A stretch of DNA of 64,000 bases from Streptomyces sp. R41 (GCF_041053055.1 NZ_CP163443.1:2108001-2172000); one strand, 5' to 3'. Positions 52,773-63,298 are shown, counted from the first letter of the stretch. Notes: generated by a model not told the origin, from the letters alone. Made by a program: numbers and translations.

Positions 52773-53553
52773 GCCCGCGCAGGCCCCGCCCGCGCTGCGC
52801 CATGCCGAGGAGGTCATGGGCACGGTCTTCTCCTTCGACGTACGCGGAGGGGAACCGGCGGTCGTGCAGGCGGCGTTGGAGGAGGCGATCGCCCAACTCC
52901 ACCGCGTGGACGAGGTGTTCAGCACCTACCGCGAGGACAGCCAGATCTCGCGTCTCGCGCGCGGTGAGCTGACGGTAGAGGAGTGCGATCCGGAGGTCGC
53001 CGAGGTCCTCGGTCTGGGCGCGCAGGCGGAGCGGCTGAGCGAGGGCTGGTTCAGCACGACGTACCAGGGAGAGCTCGACCCGACGGGGATCGTGAAGGGC
53101 TGGGCGACCGAGCGCGCGGCCCGGCTCATCGCGGCGGCCGGCGCGAGCGGAGTGAGCGTCAACGGCGGCGGCGACGTCCAGCTGTGCGGCGTGCCCGGGT
53201 CGCACCGGCCCTGGCGGGTCGGCGTGTCGGACCCGCTGCGCCCGGGCTCACTCGCCGCCGTGGTCTCCGCGGCCGGCGTCGACGAGCTCGCCGTGGCCAC
53301 CTCCGGCACGGCCGAGCGCGGCACCCACATCGTCGACCCCCGCACCGGCAAGTCCGCGGTCACCGACCTGGTCGCCGTGACGGTGGTGGGCCCCCGGCTG
53401 ACCTGGGTCGACGCCTGGGCGACGGCAGCCTTCGCGATGGGCTCCCGCCAGGCCCTGGACTGGCTGGAGTCCCTGCCCGACATCGAGGCCCTGCTGATCA
53501 CGGCGGGAGACGAGGTGAGGTGCACCGGGGGGCTGGCTCAAAGACTGGGCTGA
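52765..53553 (+). CDS. apbE: FAD:protein FMN transferase
   Basis: The product is 262 residues. Conserved ApbE features: EEVMGTVFSFDVRG at the start, FSTYREDSQISRLARGE, DPTGIVKGWATERAARLI, VNGGGDVQLCG, and the metal-binding Asp region TWVDAWATAAFAMG. It transfers FMN from FAD to Thr in the SGAT motif of FMN_bind proteins. There is no signal peptide or lipobox, so it probably acts in the cytoplasm before export, or without a classical signal. GTG 52765 overlaps the preceding gene by eight bases. It is last in the cassette. Confidence 0.92.
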   Translation: MAEPAQAPPALRHAEEVMGTVFSFDVRGGEPAVVQAALEEAIAQLHRVDEVFSTYREDSQISRLARGELTVEECDPEVAEVLGLGAQAERLSEGWFSTTYQGELDPTGIVKGWATERAARLIAAAGASGVSVNGGGDVQLCGVPGSHRPWRVGVSDPLRPGSLAAVVSAAGVDELAVATSGTAERGTHIVDPRTGKSAVTDLVAVTVVGPRLTWVDAWATAAFAMGSRQALDWLESLPDIEALLITAGDEVRCTGGLAQRLG

Positions 53554-53651
53554 GCCCCATAAAGGGCGCGGGGCTGTGACATCATGCGGCTCCGCCGCGG
53601 GGGCGCGACCAGCCACGAACAACCCGCGGCGGAACGCGGACATACGGAATT

Positions 53652-53682
53652 GGAGGCGCGCCCCGACCCGGGGTGCGCCTCC
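53652..53682 (-). terminator. terminator of the argCJBDR operon
   Basis: Arms of 14 bases, GGAGGCGCGCCCCG and CGGGGTGCGCCTCC (one G-T pair), lie around ACC, 13 bases after the argR stop. Confidence 0.85.
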
Positions 53683-53695
53683 ACCGACGTACAGC

Positions 53696-54232
53696 TCAGT
53701 GATGGTTCTGAGCCAGCCGCAACAGGTGATCGGCCAGCGCCTGCCCGCCGGTCGGGTTGCGGCTGATGAGCAGCAACGTGTCGTCCCCGGCGATGGTGCC
53801 GAGGATGTCGTGCAGCTCCGCCTGGTCAATGGCCGAGGCGAGGAACTGCGCGGCGCCCGGCGGGGTACGCAGAACCACGAGGTTCGCGGAGGCCTCCGCG
53901 GAGATCAGCAGCTCCGCGGACAGCCGCCGCATCCGCTCCTCCTTCGCCGACTCCCCCAGGGGGGCGCGCGGCGTGCGGAAGCCGCCCTCGCTCGGTACCG
54001 CGTAGATGAGGTCGCCGTCGTTGTTGCGGATCTTCACCGCGTTCAGCTCGTCCAGGTCCCGGGAGAGCGTCGCCTGGGTGACGTTCAGCCCGTCGTCGGC
54101 GAGAAGCTTCGCCAACTGGCTCTGGGAGCGCACCGGTTGCCGGTTGAGGATGTCCACGATCCGGCGGTGGCGTGCGGTGCGGGTCTGCGGCACGGCAGGC
54201 CCTGCGTGCTCGTGGTCCTGCGCCTGACTCAT
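53696..54232 (-). CDS. argR: arginine repressor ArgR
   Basis: The product is 178 residues. An N-terminal winged helix ([20 protein letters not shown], then [20 protein letters not shown]) and a C-terminal hexamerisation/arginine-binding domain with the [14 protein letters not shown] motif. With arginine it represses arg genes. It closes the arg operon, so it is self-limiting. ATG 54232 is chosen by family length; an in-frame ATG at 54259 overlaps the argD stop (ATGA) and could also be used. Confidence 0.96.
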   Translation of the reverse strand: MSQAQDHEHAGPAVPQTRTARHRRIVDILNRQPVRSQSQLAKLLADDGLNVTQATLSRDLDELNAVKIRNNDGDLIYAVPSEGGFRTPRAPLGESAKEERMRRLSAELLISAEASANLVVLRTPPGAAQFLASAIDQAELHDILGTIAGDDTLLLISRNPTGGQALADHLLRLAQNHH

Positions 54233-54255
54233 CGTCGTCGTCCCATTTCTCAGGA

Positions 54256-55443
54256 TCATCCATCCCCGTTGGCTGCGTCGAGGACGCCAGGAAGGGCCTG
54301 GAGGAACGCGTCCACTTCGTCATCGCCGAGGTTCAGCGGCGGCATCAGCCGTACGACATCGGGGGCGGGCGCGTTCACCAGGAAACCGGCGTCCTGAGCC
54401 GCCTGCTGCACCTGGGGCGCGAGCGGCTCGGTGAGCACGATACCCAGGAGCAGCCCCGCGCCCCGGACATGGTCGATCAACGGGTGCCCGAGTGACTCGA
54501 TTCCGTCCCGCAGTTTCTCGCTCGTGCGCTTCACGTTCTCGAGGAGTCCTTCGGACTCGATCGTGTCGAGCACGGCCAGCCCGGCGGCACAGACGACCGG
54601 GTTGCCGCCGAAGGTCGTGCCGTGATGACCGGGCTTCAGCAGCCCGGCCGCCCGGCCGAAGGCGACGGTGGCGCCGAGCGGCAGTCCGCCGCCGAGGCCC
54701 TTGGCGAGTGTGACGATGTCCGGCAGGACGCCCTCGTGGGCCTGGTACTCGAACCAGTGTCCTGTCCGGCCGATTCCGGTCTGCACCTCGTCGAGGACGA
54801 GGAAGGCTCCGGTGGCGGCGGTGATCGCGCGGGCGGCCTTGAGGTAGCCGGCGGGCGGCACGACCACGCCGTTCTCGCCCTGGATGGGCTCGATGATCAC
54901 CAGGGCGGTGTCCTCGGTGACCGCTTCGGCCAGGGCCTGCGCGTCGCCGTACGGCACATGCGTGACGTCGCCGGGCAGCGGCAGGAACGGCTCCTGCTTG
55001 GCGGGCTGGCCGGTGAGCGCGAGGGCGCCCATGGTGCGGCCGTGGAAGCCGCCGGTGGTGGCGACCATGTGCGTCCGGCCGGTGAGCCGGCCGATCTTGA
55101 AGGCGCCCTCGTTGGCCTCGGCGCCCGAGTTGCAGAAGTACACCCGGCCCTCGCGCCCGAAGAGCTGGAGCAGCCGTTCGGCGAGCGCGACGGGCGGCTC
55201 GGCGACGAAGAGGTTGGAGACATGGCCGAGGGAGCCGATCTGCTTGCCGACGGCCTCGACGATCGCGGGGTGGGCGTGGCCGAGCGCGTTGACCGCGATC
55301 CCGCCGACGAAGTCGAGGTACTGCCTGCCGTCGGCGTCCCACAGCTTGGTGCCGGCGCCCCGGACCAGCGGCAGCCGGGGCGTGCCGTAGTTGTCCATGA
55401 GCGAGCCCTGCCACCGCTCGGTGAGCTCTTCGTTGCCGGTCAT
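54256..55443 (-). CDS. argD: acetylornithine aminotransferase
   Basis: The product is 395 residues, a class-III PLP aminotransferase: [45 protein letters not shown] and the PLP Lys in [17 protein letters not shown]. It makes N-acetylornithine from the semialdehyde and glutamate. ATG overlaps the argB stop by four bases. Confidence 0.96.
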   Translation of the reverse strand: MTGNEELTERWQGSLMDNYGTPRLPLVRGAGTKLWDADGRQYLDFVGGIAVNALGHAHPAIVEAVGKQIGSLGHVSNLFVAEPPVALAERLLQLFGREGRVYFCNSGAEANEGAFKIGRLTGRTHMVATTGGFHGRTMGALALTGQPAKQEPFLPLPGDVTHVPYGDAQALAEAVTEDTALVIIEPIQGENGVVVPPAGYLKAARAITAATGAFLVLDEVQTGIGRTGHWFEYQAHEGVLPDIVTLAKGLGGGLPLGATVAFGRAAGLLKPGHHGTTFGGNPVVCAAGLAVLDTIESEGLLENVKRTSEKLRDGIESLGHPLIDHVRGAGLLLGIVLTEPLAPQVQQAAQDAGFLVNAPAPDVVRLMPPLNLGDDEVDAFLQALPGVLDAANGDG

Positions 55444-56354
55444 GCGGCGTCCCCCGTTTCCTCGTCGTCCGGCACGACCATCGTGCCGATCCCCTCGTCG
55501 GTGAAGATCTCCAGCAGGATCGAGTGCTGGACCCGGCCGTCGATGACGCGGGCCGTGGTGACGCCGTTGCGCACGGCGTGCAGACAGCCCTCCATCTTCG
55601 GCACCATGCCGCTGGCCAGCTCGGGCAGCAGTTTCTCCAGCTCGGACGCGGTGAGGCGGCTGATCACCTCGTCGCTGTTGGGCCAGTCCTCGTAGAGGCC
55701 CTCGACGTCCGTGAGGACCATGAGGGTTTCGGCCCCAAGTGCCGCAGCGAGTGCCGCAGCCGCCGTATCAGCATTGACGTTGTAGACATGTCCGTCGTCC
55801 TGGGAACGAGCGATGGAGGAGACGACCGGGATCCGGCCGTCGGAGAGCAGCGCCTCGATGGCGCCCGTGTCGATGTCGGTGATCTCGCCGACCCGCCCGA
55901 TGTCGACCAGCTCGCCGTCGATCTCGGGCTGGTGCTTGGTGGCGGTGATGGTGTGCGCGTCCTCGCCGGTCATGCCGACGGCGAGCGGCCCGTGCTGGTT
56001 GAGCAGCCCGACCAGCTCGCGCTGCACCTGTCCGGCCAGCACCATGCGTACGACGTCCATGGCGTCCTCGGTCGTGACGCGCAGGCCCGCCTTGAACTCG
56101 CTGACGATGCCGTGCCGGTCGAGGGCCGCGCTGATCTGCGGGCCGCCGCCGTGCACGACGACGGGCTTCAGCCCGGCGTGGTGCAGGAACACGATGTCCT
56201 GCGCGAACGCCGCCTTCAGCTCTTCGTCGATCATGGCGTTGCCGCCGAACTTGACGACGACCGTCTTGCCGTTGTGCCGGGTCAGCCAGGGCAGCGCCTC
56301 GATGAGGATCTGGGCCTTGGGGAGTGCGGTGTGTTTCCGCGTCACATTGCTCAT
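55440..56354 (-). CDS. argB: acetylglutamate kinase
   Basis: The product is 304 residues, amino-acid-kinase fold: [34 protein letters not shown], and [20 protein letters not shown]. Its N-terminal helix extension ([20 protein letters not shown]) is the type that forms hexamers in arginine-inhibited kinases, so feedback inhibition is likely. ATG overlaps the argJ stop by four bases. Confidence 0.96.
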   Translation of the reverse strand: MSNVTRKHTALPKAQILIEALPWLTRHNGKTVVVKFGGNAMIDEELKAAFAQDIVFLHHAGLKPVVVHGGGPQISAALDRHGIVSEFKAGLRVTTEDAMDVVRMVLAGQVQRELVGLLNQHGPLAVGMTGEDAHTITATKHQPEIDGELVDIGRVGEITDIDTGAIEALLSDGRIPVVSSIARSQDDGHVYNVNADTAAAALAAALGAETLMVLTDVEGLYEDWPNSDEVISRLTASELEKLLPELASGMVPKMEGCLHAVRNGVTTARVIDGRVQHSILLEIFTDEGIGTMVVPDDEETGDAA

Positions 56355-57520
56355 GAGGAGTAGGCGCTGTTCTCGTGGACGTAGTCGGCGGTCAGGTCGT
56401 TGGTCCAGATCGTGGCGGTCTCGCCGCCGGCGGCGAGGTCGGCGACGATGTGGACCTCGCGGTAGCGCATGTCGACGAGCTCGCGGTCCTCGCCGACGCC
56501 GCCGTTCTTGCAGACCCAGACGCCGTTGATGGCGACGTTGAGCTGGTCCGGCTCGAAGGCGGCGGACGTCGTGCCGATCGCGGACAACACCCGCCCCCAG
56601 TTGGGGTCTTCACCGTGGATCGCGCACTTGAGGAGGTTGTTGCGGGCAATGGAGCGGCCCACCTCGACGGCGTCGTCCTCGGTCGCGGCGTTGACGACCT
56701 CGACCTTGATGTCCTTGCTGGCGCCCTCGGCGTCACGGATGAGCTGCTGACCGAGGTCGTCGCAGACCGCTCGCACGGCCTCCGCGAACTCCTCGTACCC
56801 CGGGGTGACCTCGGAGGCGCCGGAGGCGAGCAGCAGCACGGTGTCGTTGGTGGACATGCAGCCGTCGGAGTCCACGCGGTCGAAGGTGGTGCGGGTGGCG
56901 GCGCGCAGGGCCTTGTCCAGGTTCTCGCTGTCCACGTCCGCGTCCGTCGTCAGGACGACGAGCATGGTGGCGAGGCCGGGGGCGAGCATGCCCGCGCCCT
57001 TGGCCATGCCGCCGACGGTCCAGCCGTCGCCCGTGGCCACGGAGGTCTTGTGGACGGTGTCGGTGGTCTTGATGGCGATGGCGGCCTTCTCGCCACCGTG
57101 CGGGCTGAGCTGGGCGACGGCGTTGTCGATGCCCGGCAGGAGCTTGTCCATGGGCAGGAGCACACCGATGAGGCCGGTCGAGCACACCGCGACCGTGCCC
57201 GCGCCGATCTCGCCGAACCCCGCGGCGTCGAGGGACTCGGCCACCTTCTCCGCCGTGGCGTGGGTGTCCTGGAAGCCCTTCGGCCCCGTACAGGCGTTGG
57301 CGCCACCGGAGTTGAGGACGACGGCGGTCAACTGGCCGCTCTTCAGCACCTGTTCCGACCAGAGCACCGGAGCGGCCTTCACGCGGTTGGAGGTGAAGAC
57401 GCCCGCGGCGGCGAGGCGGGGCCCGTTGTTGACCACGAGGGCCAGGTCCGGGTTGCCGTTCTCCTTGATCCCGGCGGCGATCCCCGCCGCCGTGAATCCC
57501 AGTGCTGCCGTGACACTCAC
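56351..57520 (-). CDS. argJ: glutamate N-acetyltransferase / bifunctional ArgJ
   Basis: The product is 389 residues, Ntn-fold. The self-cleavage site is in [17 protein letters not shown], where Thr becomes the nucleophile of the beta chain. It recycles the acetyl group from acetylornithine to glutamate and may also use acetyl-CoA. GTG 57520. It starts 88 bases after argC, the only sizeable gap in the operon. Confidence 0.95.
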   Translation of the reverse strand: MSVTAALGFTAAGIAAGIKENGNPDLALVVNNGPRLAAAGVFTSNRVKAAPVLWSEQVLKSGQLTAVVLNSGGANACTGPKGFQDTHATAEKVAESLDAAGFGEIGAGTVAVCSTGLIGVLLPMDKLLPGIDNAVAQLSPHGGEKAAIAIKTTDTVHKTSVATGDGWTVGGMAKGAGMLAPGLATMLVVLTTDADVDSENLDKALRAATRTTFDRVDSDGCMSTNDTVLLLASGASEVTPGYEEFAEAVRAVCDDLGQQLIRDAEGASKDIKVEVVNAATEDDAVEVGRSIARNNLLKCAIHGEDPNWGRVLSAIGTTSAAFEPDQLNVAINGVWVCKNGGVGEDRELVDMRYREVHIVADLAAGGETATIWTNDLTADYVHENSAYSS

Positions 57521-57608
57521 TGCGTCTCCTCGTTCGCTTCTCCGCCCGTGCAGCGCAGAGGTGCGGCCTTCGTCGTTGTCTGCGACCCGGTGGCCGCACG
57601 TACGTCGC

Positions 57609-58690
<1,082 letters not shown>

Positions 58691-58732
58691 TCCCGTCATC
58701 GGTGCCCGGGTATCGGGACGCAGGGCAGCGCC

Positions 58733-59125
58733 TCAGTCGGCGAGCTGGTGCGCGGAGGTCAGCCACCGCCAGCGTGGGCGTTCCGTGACGAGCGTGGCGG
58801 CGGCCAGGAGGGTCACCGGGACCGCCGCCCACGCCGGCCAGACCAGCCACGAGGACACCACGGCCGCGACGAGCTGGAGCAGCACCAGAAGGATCGTGAC
58901 CCAGCCCGGCACCGCGACGATCACGTTCGCCTTGTCACCTGGGGTGGAGAAGCAGGTCGGAAGGCCGATCAGCAGCACCACGGACAGGGCGGCGAGCAGC
59001 CATGAGCGGTCGGCCAGCGCCCACGGGGTCGCTACCCAGGCGATGAGTTCCACGGCGAAGCGCAGCGCGGATGCGGTGCGGTCGTCCGGTCGTCCCGGGA
59101 TCGTTTCGTCGGCAGAGTCGGTCAC
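58733..59125 (-). CDS. small integral membrane protein
   Basis: The product is 130 residues from GTG 59125. A polar N-terminus precedes four spans (about 22-40, 43-60, 70-88, 90-108) and a tail RPRWRWLTSAHQLAD. The small four-span layout with an early ELIAWVATPWAL resembles DUF2568/YrdB-like proteins, but this is tentative. It ends about 95 bases upstream of argC, same strand; function unknown. Confidence 0.65.
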   Translation of the reverse strand: MTDSADETIPGRPDDRTASALRFAVELIAWVATPWALADRSWLLAALSVVLLIGLPTCFSTPGDKANVIVAVPGWVTILLVLLQLVAAVVSSWLVWPAWAAVPVTLLAAATLVTERPRWRWLTSAHQLAD

Positions 59126-59146
59126 CCGCGGACGATCTCACGGCGG

Positions 59147-59266
59147 GTGCGCGACTGTCAGGGGGCTTGGCGTGCGCGACTGTCAGGGGCTTGGCGTGCC
59201 CGGCTGTGCCAGGGGCTTGAGTGCCGGACTGAGGGGCTTGACGTGCCCGACTGTCAGGTGCTTTAG
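59147..59266. repeat. five imperfect 22-25-bp tandem repeats
   Basis: Units start at 59147, 59172, 59196, 59221 and 59243, with consensus GTGC-CGACTGTCAGGGGCTT-G. The first two differ by a single G. They sit between the membrane protein start and the methyltransferase stop. No gene is supported here. Confidence 0.88.
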
Positions 59267-59305
59267 GCGTCGCGGTTGCCACCGGCGCCGCCACGCTCGC
59301 GCCTC

Positions 59306-59947
59306 TCAGCCGGAAGGTCTCGGCGGTGCCGCAATGCCGACGATGAAGTTCCCCAGCGGGCGGACCTCGGCCGACCAGCCCAGGGCCGCAAGATCACCGG
59401 TGAGTGTCGCGGGGGCGCGGAAGATCTTGACGATCCGGTACTCGCTCCCATCCTCGAGCCGGCGCGCTTCCGCGGCCACTTCCTCGCGCGCCGCCTCCGC
59501 GGGGCCCTCGTCGATGAAGACCGCTCTGCCGTGCGGGGCAAGGGCGGTGGCGACGGTGTTCCAGAAACGGCTCATCCGGGACGGCGGGACGTGGGAGGGC
59601 CAGAAGGCGAAGAACACAGTGTCGTAGCGGCGTGGAGGCTGCCATGCGAACAGGTCGGCCCGGACGAACTCGACGTCGCGGGACGTGGTCCGCGCACGTG
59701 CGATGGCCAGCACCTCGGGAGACGAGTCGACGGCCGTCATCGAGCGCGCCCGCGCTGCCGGCGCCCCGGTCCACTGCCCCGTGCCACAGGCCATCTCCAG
59801 CACGTCTCCGGTGACGGGGAGCCCGTCGACCGCCGTCACCAGCTCCCGCAGGTCCTGGCGCTCGGCGTAGACCCGGTCGTACTCGGACGCGCGGGCCCGG
59901 TAGTGCGCGATCTGCTCTGCCACGAGGGCGTCGTCATCGGCGTCCAT
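59306..59947 (-). CDS. class I SAM-dependent methyltransferase
   Basis: The product is 213 residues. Motif I is VLEMACGTGQWTG, motif II TAVDSSPEVLAIARA, motif III-like VEFVRADLFAW, then YDTVFFAFWPSHVPPS. This is typical of the Methyltransf_25/11 group acting on small molecules. The first helix HYRARASEYDRVYAERQDL is the substrate lid. ATG 59947. Substrate unknown. Confidence 0.85.
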   Translation of the reverse strand: MDADDDALVAEQIAHYRARASEYDRVYAERQDLRELVTAVDGLPVTGDVLEMACGTGQWTGAPAARARSMTAVDSSPEVLAIARARTTSRDVEFVRADLFAWQPPRRYDTVFFAFWPSHVPPSRMSRFWNTVATALAPHGRAVFIDEGPAEAAREEVAAEARRLEDGSEYRIVKIFRAPATLTGDLAALGWSAEVRPLGNFIVGIAAPPRPSG

Positions 59948-60059
59948 GACAAGCGACGGTAGCGGCGGCGGCAAGGGACGGTAGCGGCGGCCGTGCGGAT
60001 CCGCCCGCCGTTTCCGACGCCGGGGCGGGCGGCCGGGCCGCGCCGGTGAGGGCCTGGGG

Positions 60060-60461
60060 TCAGCGCGGGTCGCGGGACTGCGCGGCGCGCTCCGCGTTCC
60101 TCTCCTTGATGCGGGCCGCTTCCTTCCGGACCTCGGCCTGGGTGGCGCGCTCCTTCTGCAGCCACTCGGGGTTGTCCGTCTTCAGCGCCTCGATCTGCTC
60201 CGTGGTGAGGGCCTCGGTGACCCCGCCCCGGGCGAGCCCCGCGATGGACACGCCCAGCTTGGACGCGACGACGGGCCGGGGGTGCGGGCCGTTGAGGCGC
60301 AGCTCCCGCAGCCACTCGGGCGGGTCGGCCTGCAGCGCACTCAGCTCGGCACGCGAGACGACACCCTCCTGGAACTCGGCGGGGGTGGCCTCGAGGTACA
60401 CACCCAGCTTCTTGGCCGCGGTCGCGGGCTTCATCGTCTGGGTGGTCTGGTGCGAACTCAT
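60060..60461 (-). CDS. DUF5997 family protein
   Basis: The product is 133 residues. TMKPATAAKKLGVYLEATPAEF starts an all-helical domain with two related blocks: AELSALQADPPEWLRELRLN and EQIEALKTDNPEWLQKERAT. This suggests an internal duplication of an L-A/K-PEWL helix pair. The C-terminal helix is charged (EVRKEAARIKERNAERAAQ). It corresponds to actinobacterial DUF5997, unknown function, and is divergent from the LysR-substrate-domain gene across a repeat array. Confidence 0.82.
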   Translation of the reverse strand: MSSHQTTQTMKPATAAKKLGVYLEATPAEFQEGVVSRAELSALQADPPEWLRELRLNGPHPRPVVASKLGVSIAGLARGGVTEALTTEQIEALKTDNPEWLQKERATQAEVRKEAARIKERNAERAAQSRDPR

Positions 60462-60510
60462 GGTGCCAAGGGTATCGAGCATGTGAGCCACCGCCGACCA
60501 CACGAGTCCG

Positions 60511-60670
60511 GCGCCCGACCTTGACGTGTCCTGCGCCCGACCGTGACGCGTGCCGCCGCCCCACCCTCGCGAGCGCGCCACCCCACCCCCGCAAGCGCGC
60601 CGCCCATGACCACTACCGGTGCCGCCCATGACCCTGACCGGTCAGGCGCCCATGACCACGACCGGTAACC
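60511..60670. repeat. mosaic of three ~22-bp tandem repeat families
   Basis: Three repeat types follow each other. Two units start GCGCCCGACC (60511, 60533). Two units start CCCCACCC and end GCGCGCC (60559, 60581). Three units start CGCCCATGACC and contain ACCGGT (60601, 60623, 60647). All have a period near 22 bp, about two helical turns. The array fills most of the divergent promoter region of DUF5997 and the LysR-like gene. Confidence 0.85.
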
Positions 60671-60677
60671 TGACGAA

Positions 60678-61469
60678 GTGACTGGCTCCGAAGCACCCCC
60701 CGCGTTCCGGCTCGCGTACGTCCCGGGGGTCACGCCCGCCAAGTGGGTACGGACCTGGAACGAGCGGTTCCCAGCCATCCCGCTGGCCCTCGTCGCGGTG
60801 CCCGCCGCCGAGGCGTTCGGCCTGCTGCGGAACGGTGGCGCCGACGCCGGCTTCGTGCGGCTGCCGGTCGACCGGTCCGACCTCAGCGCGATCCCCCTGT
60901 ACACCGAGACGACGGTGGTCGTGGTCCCGAAGGACCACATCGTGGCGGCGGTCGACGAGGTCTCCACGGAGGATCTGGCCGACGACATCGTGCTGCACCC
61001 TCTCGACGACCCCCTCGACTGGGAGCGCCTGCCGGGCAAACCCGCGCTCGAGCGCCCCGCCACCACGGCGGACGCGATCGAACTCGTGGCGGCGGGCATC
61101 GGAGTTCTCGTCGTCCCGCAGTCCCTCGCACGCCTCCACCACCGCAAGGACCTCACCTACCGGCCGGTCACGGACGCCCCCGAGTCCCGCGTCGCGCTGT
61201 CCTGGCCGCAGGACGAGACCACCGACCTGGTGGAGGACTTCATCGGGATCGTCCGCGGCCGGACGGTCAACAGCACGCGCGGTCGTACCCCGGCCGCCGC
61301 CCAGCCGAAGTCCAAGCCCGCGCCCAAGCGCTCCGACACGGCGGGCGTCCGGCGGAAGCCCGTGGCGGGCAAGTCGGCCGGCAAGAGCGCACGCGGCGGC
61401 GGTTCGGGATCCTCCAAGGGTGGAGCCAAGGGCGGCGCCAAGCGCGGCAAGCCCCGCCGCCACTCCTGA
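60678..61469 (+). CDS. LysR substrate-binding domain protein lacking the DNA-binding domain
   Basis: The product is 263 residues. The protein starts directly with a type-2 periplasmic-binding-like fold (FRLAYVPGVTPAKWVRTWNE, then LLRNGGADAGFVRLPVDRSD) seen as the effector domain of LysR regulators; no winged helix precedes it. After about residue 195 comes a Lys/Arg/Gly/Ser-rich tail (AKGGAKRGKPRRHS at the end) that could bind nucleic acid. GTG 60678. It may be a ligand sensor working with DUF5997, its divergent neighbour. Confidence 0.82.
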   Translation: MTGSEAPPAFRLAYVPGVTPAKWVRTWNERFPAIPLALVAVPAAEAFGLLRNGGADAGFVRLPVDRSDLSAIPLYTETTVVVVPKDHIVAAVDEVSTEDLADDIVLHPLDDPLDWERLPGKPALERPATTADAIELVAAGIGVLVVPQSLARLHHRKDLTYRPVTDAPESRVALSWPQDETTDLVEDFIGIVRGRTVNSTRGRTPAAAQPKSKPAPKRSDTAGVRRKPVAGKSAGKSARGGGSGSSKGGAKGGAKRGKPRRHS

Positions 61470-61479
61470 CCCCCGTGTG

Positions 61480-61932
61480 TCAGTCGGCGATCATCCGGTT
61501 GCCCAGCCATGCGCCGCGCTCCGTGCCGCGCTCGCGCTGACGGCGTACGAGGTACCGACCGGGCGCGATGCCGGTACCGCCGTGCTCGGGGTGGATGAGG
61601 TACGCCACCGCAGAGGTGTCGATCATGCCGAGGGCGAGCCCCGCAGGGTCGCGCACGGCGGTCGTCCACCGGCAGGTGCCGGCGTCGGCCACGAGGGAGT
61701 GCGGGTTGCCGCCGGCGGCGCTGCGGAGCAGTTCGACGCCCGCGGCGGGGACGTCCTGCCAGCGGGCCTGCGGGAACGGTTCGACATGCCGTGCCACGAG
61801 CCCGTACGGGATGACGATCAGGTCGCCCTGGGCCTGGAGCCCGTCGACGACCGGGATGGTGACCTGGCGCTCCAGGTGGTCGAGGACGTCGAGACCGGTG
61901 CGGGTGGTGAGTTCGGCGAGGGTCATGGTCAT
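61480..61932 (-). CDS. hypothetical protein, partner of DUF6745-like gene
   Basis: The product is 150 residues. No recognised domain. Visible features: VIPYGLVARHVEPFPQARWQ in the middle, a Cys in DAGTCRWTTAVRDPAG, and an Arg-rich end (GRYLVRRQRERGTERGAWLG). No signal peptide or spans. ATG 61932 (or 61926). It follows the DUF6745-like gene by 34 bases on the same strand, so the two probably form an operon. Confidence 0.65.
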   Translation of the reverse strand: MTMTLAELTTRTGLDVLDHLERQVTIPVVDGLQAQGDLIVIPYGLVARHVEPFPQARWQDVPAAGVELLRSAAGGNPHSLVADAGTCRWTTAVRDPAGLALGMIDTSAVAYLIHPEHGGTGIAPGRYLVRRQRERGTERGAWLGNRMIAD

Positions 61933-61966
61933 GTGTGCATCACCTTGGGGGTTTCGGGGGCGGGGG

Positions 61967-63217
61967 TCAGGTACGGCGGACGAGTTGCGCGTAGTGCTCC
62001 GGGGACAGGCCGTAGGACCAGCCGGCGGCGGCCACCGGATCGTCGAAGTGGGCGGGCACGCTCAGGCCGTAGCGGCGGCGGCGCCCGTCCGGTTCGACGG
62101 AGCCGTTGACGGCGAGCAGGAGGCGCACGGGGCGGCCCCAGAGTTCCCTGGGTACGTCGTAGAGGTGCAGCTCGGAGCCCGGGTTGCCGGGGTCGTCGGC
62201 GGTGGCGACGAGCTGGAGCCCGGCCTGGTCGATGTAGACGCCCCAGCCGATGCGCTCGATGGCGGTGCGGCGGACCTCGACGTTGCGCTCGGCGTGGATG
62301 CGTTCGACCGTGGGCCCTGTGACGACCCAGCTCGGGACATGGGCGCCGTGCAGGACGTGGACCGCCGCGCCGTCCGCGAACCGGACGGCCGGACCGTCGT
62401 CGCGATGCAGCCGCAGTTCACCGTGGTCGCTGTTGGGCTGGGGTTCGGTGTGCATCTCGGTGGGCCGTTCGGCCATGACGCACAGGCCCTCGCCGGGCCA
62501 CCACCAGCCGGTGGTCCGGGCGAGTTCGGCCCACAGGCCGAGCCGCTCGACCGCCTCACCGGGGTAGGTGGCCAGACCGACGCGGGCGTAGACGTCGTAG
62601 TGGGCGATCCAGTGGGCGTCGTGCTGGCCGTACCAGGTGATGCCGTCGATGCCGCCGGACGTCGGCATCAGTTCCGTACGCATCGGGGCGCGCACGGAGT
62701 TGTGCAGGGTCGCGCGCAGGGCGGCACGGGCGACGGCGTCGACCGCACCCCGTACCGACCAGCCCTCGGTGGTCACGGCGAGAGGCGTCCGTGAGCCGTC
62801 CCACGATCTCAGGTGCCCGGTTCTCGCGTCGAGGCCGGAGCGCAAGTCCCTGACCAGGGAGGCGAGTCGGGTGGACACCCCGTGGTCGTGCGATCCCGCG
62901 GGCGGGGACGCGGCCCTCAACCGCACGGCCGGAAAGGCACATGGGTCGTCGAGCACGAGCGACAGTGCCGCAGTCGGAGACGGAACCCATAGGAAATGCG
63001 GCGGTTGTTCTCCCACCAGGCGATACAGCTCGGTGACGGCAGCCTCGGCCCTCGGCCGGTCCGCCGGCCGTGCCGCCAGACCGTGCTTGAGCCAGTTCTC
63101 GCTCAACAGGCGTGCCAGAGCGACGCGCTCGGCCGAGGAGTCGGGCTGCGGAAAGAGTCGGCGCGCCTCGCGCGCGCCACGGGAAGATCCCCCTCGGGGA
63201 TCGGTCACGGCGCTCAC
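61967..63217 (-). CDS. DUF6745-like protein
   Basis: The product is 416 residues. The middle and end carry LRLHRDDGPAVRFADGAAVH, VLHGAHVPSWVVTGPT and EVRRTAIERIGWGVYI, the pattern I associate with DUF6745. DUF6745 proteins are uncharacterised and often encoded near recognition or repeat proteins. The N-terminal third is helical and Arg/Ala-rich. There is no signal. GTG 63217. Function unknown; the short partner gene downstream may be functionally tied. Confidence 0.7.
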   Translation of the reverse strand: MSAVTDPRGGSSRGAREARRLFPQPDSSAERVALARLLSENWLKHGLAARPADRPRAEAAVTELYRLVGEQPPHFLWVPSPTAALSLVLDDPCAFPAVRLRAASPPAGSHDHGVSTRLASLVRDLRSGLDARTGHLRSWDGSRTPLAVTTEGWSVRGAVDAVARAALRATLHNSVRAPMRTELMPTSGGIDGITWYGQHDAHWIAHYDVYARVGLATYPGEAVERLGLWAELARTTGWWWPGEGLCVMAERPTEMHTEPQPNSDHGELRLHRDDGPAVRFADGAAVHVLHGAHVPSWVVTGPTVERIHAERNVEVRRTAIERIGWGVYIDQAGLQLVATADDPGNPGSELHLYDVPRELWGRPVRLLLAVNGSVEPDGRRRRYGLSVPAHFDDPVAAAGWSYGLSPEHYAQLVRRT

Positions 63218-63298
63218 CAGAGAGTGGCGGTGTCCGCCTTTCGGTTCATCATGCGAAGGATCGTGACAGCGGGACCCGAGATCCGCAAGGAATTTTGG

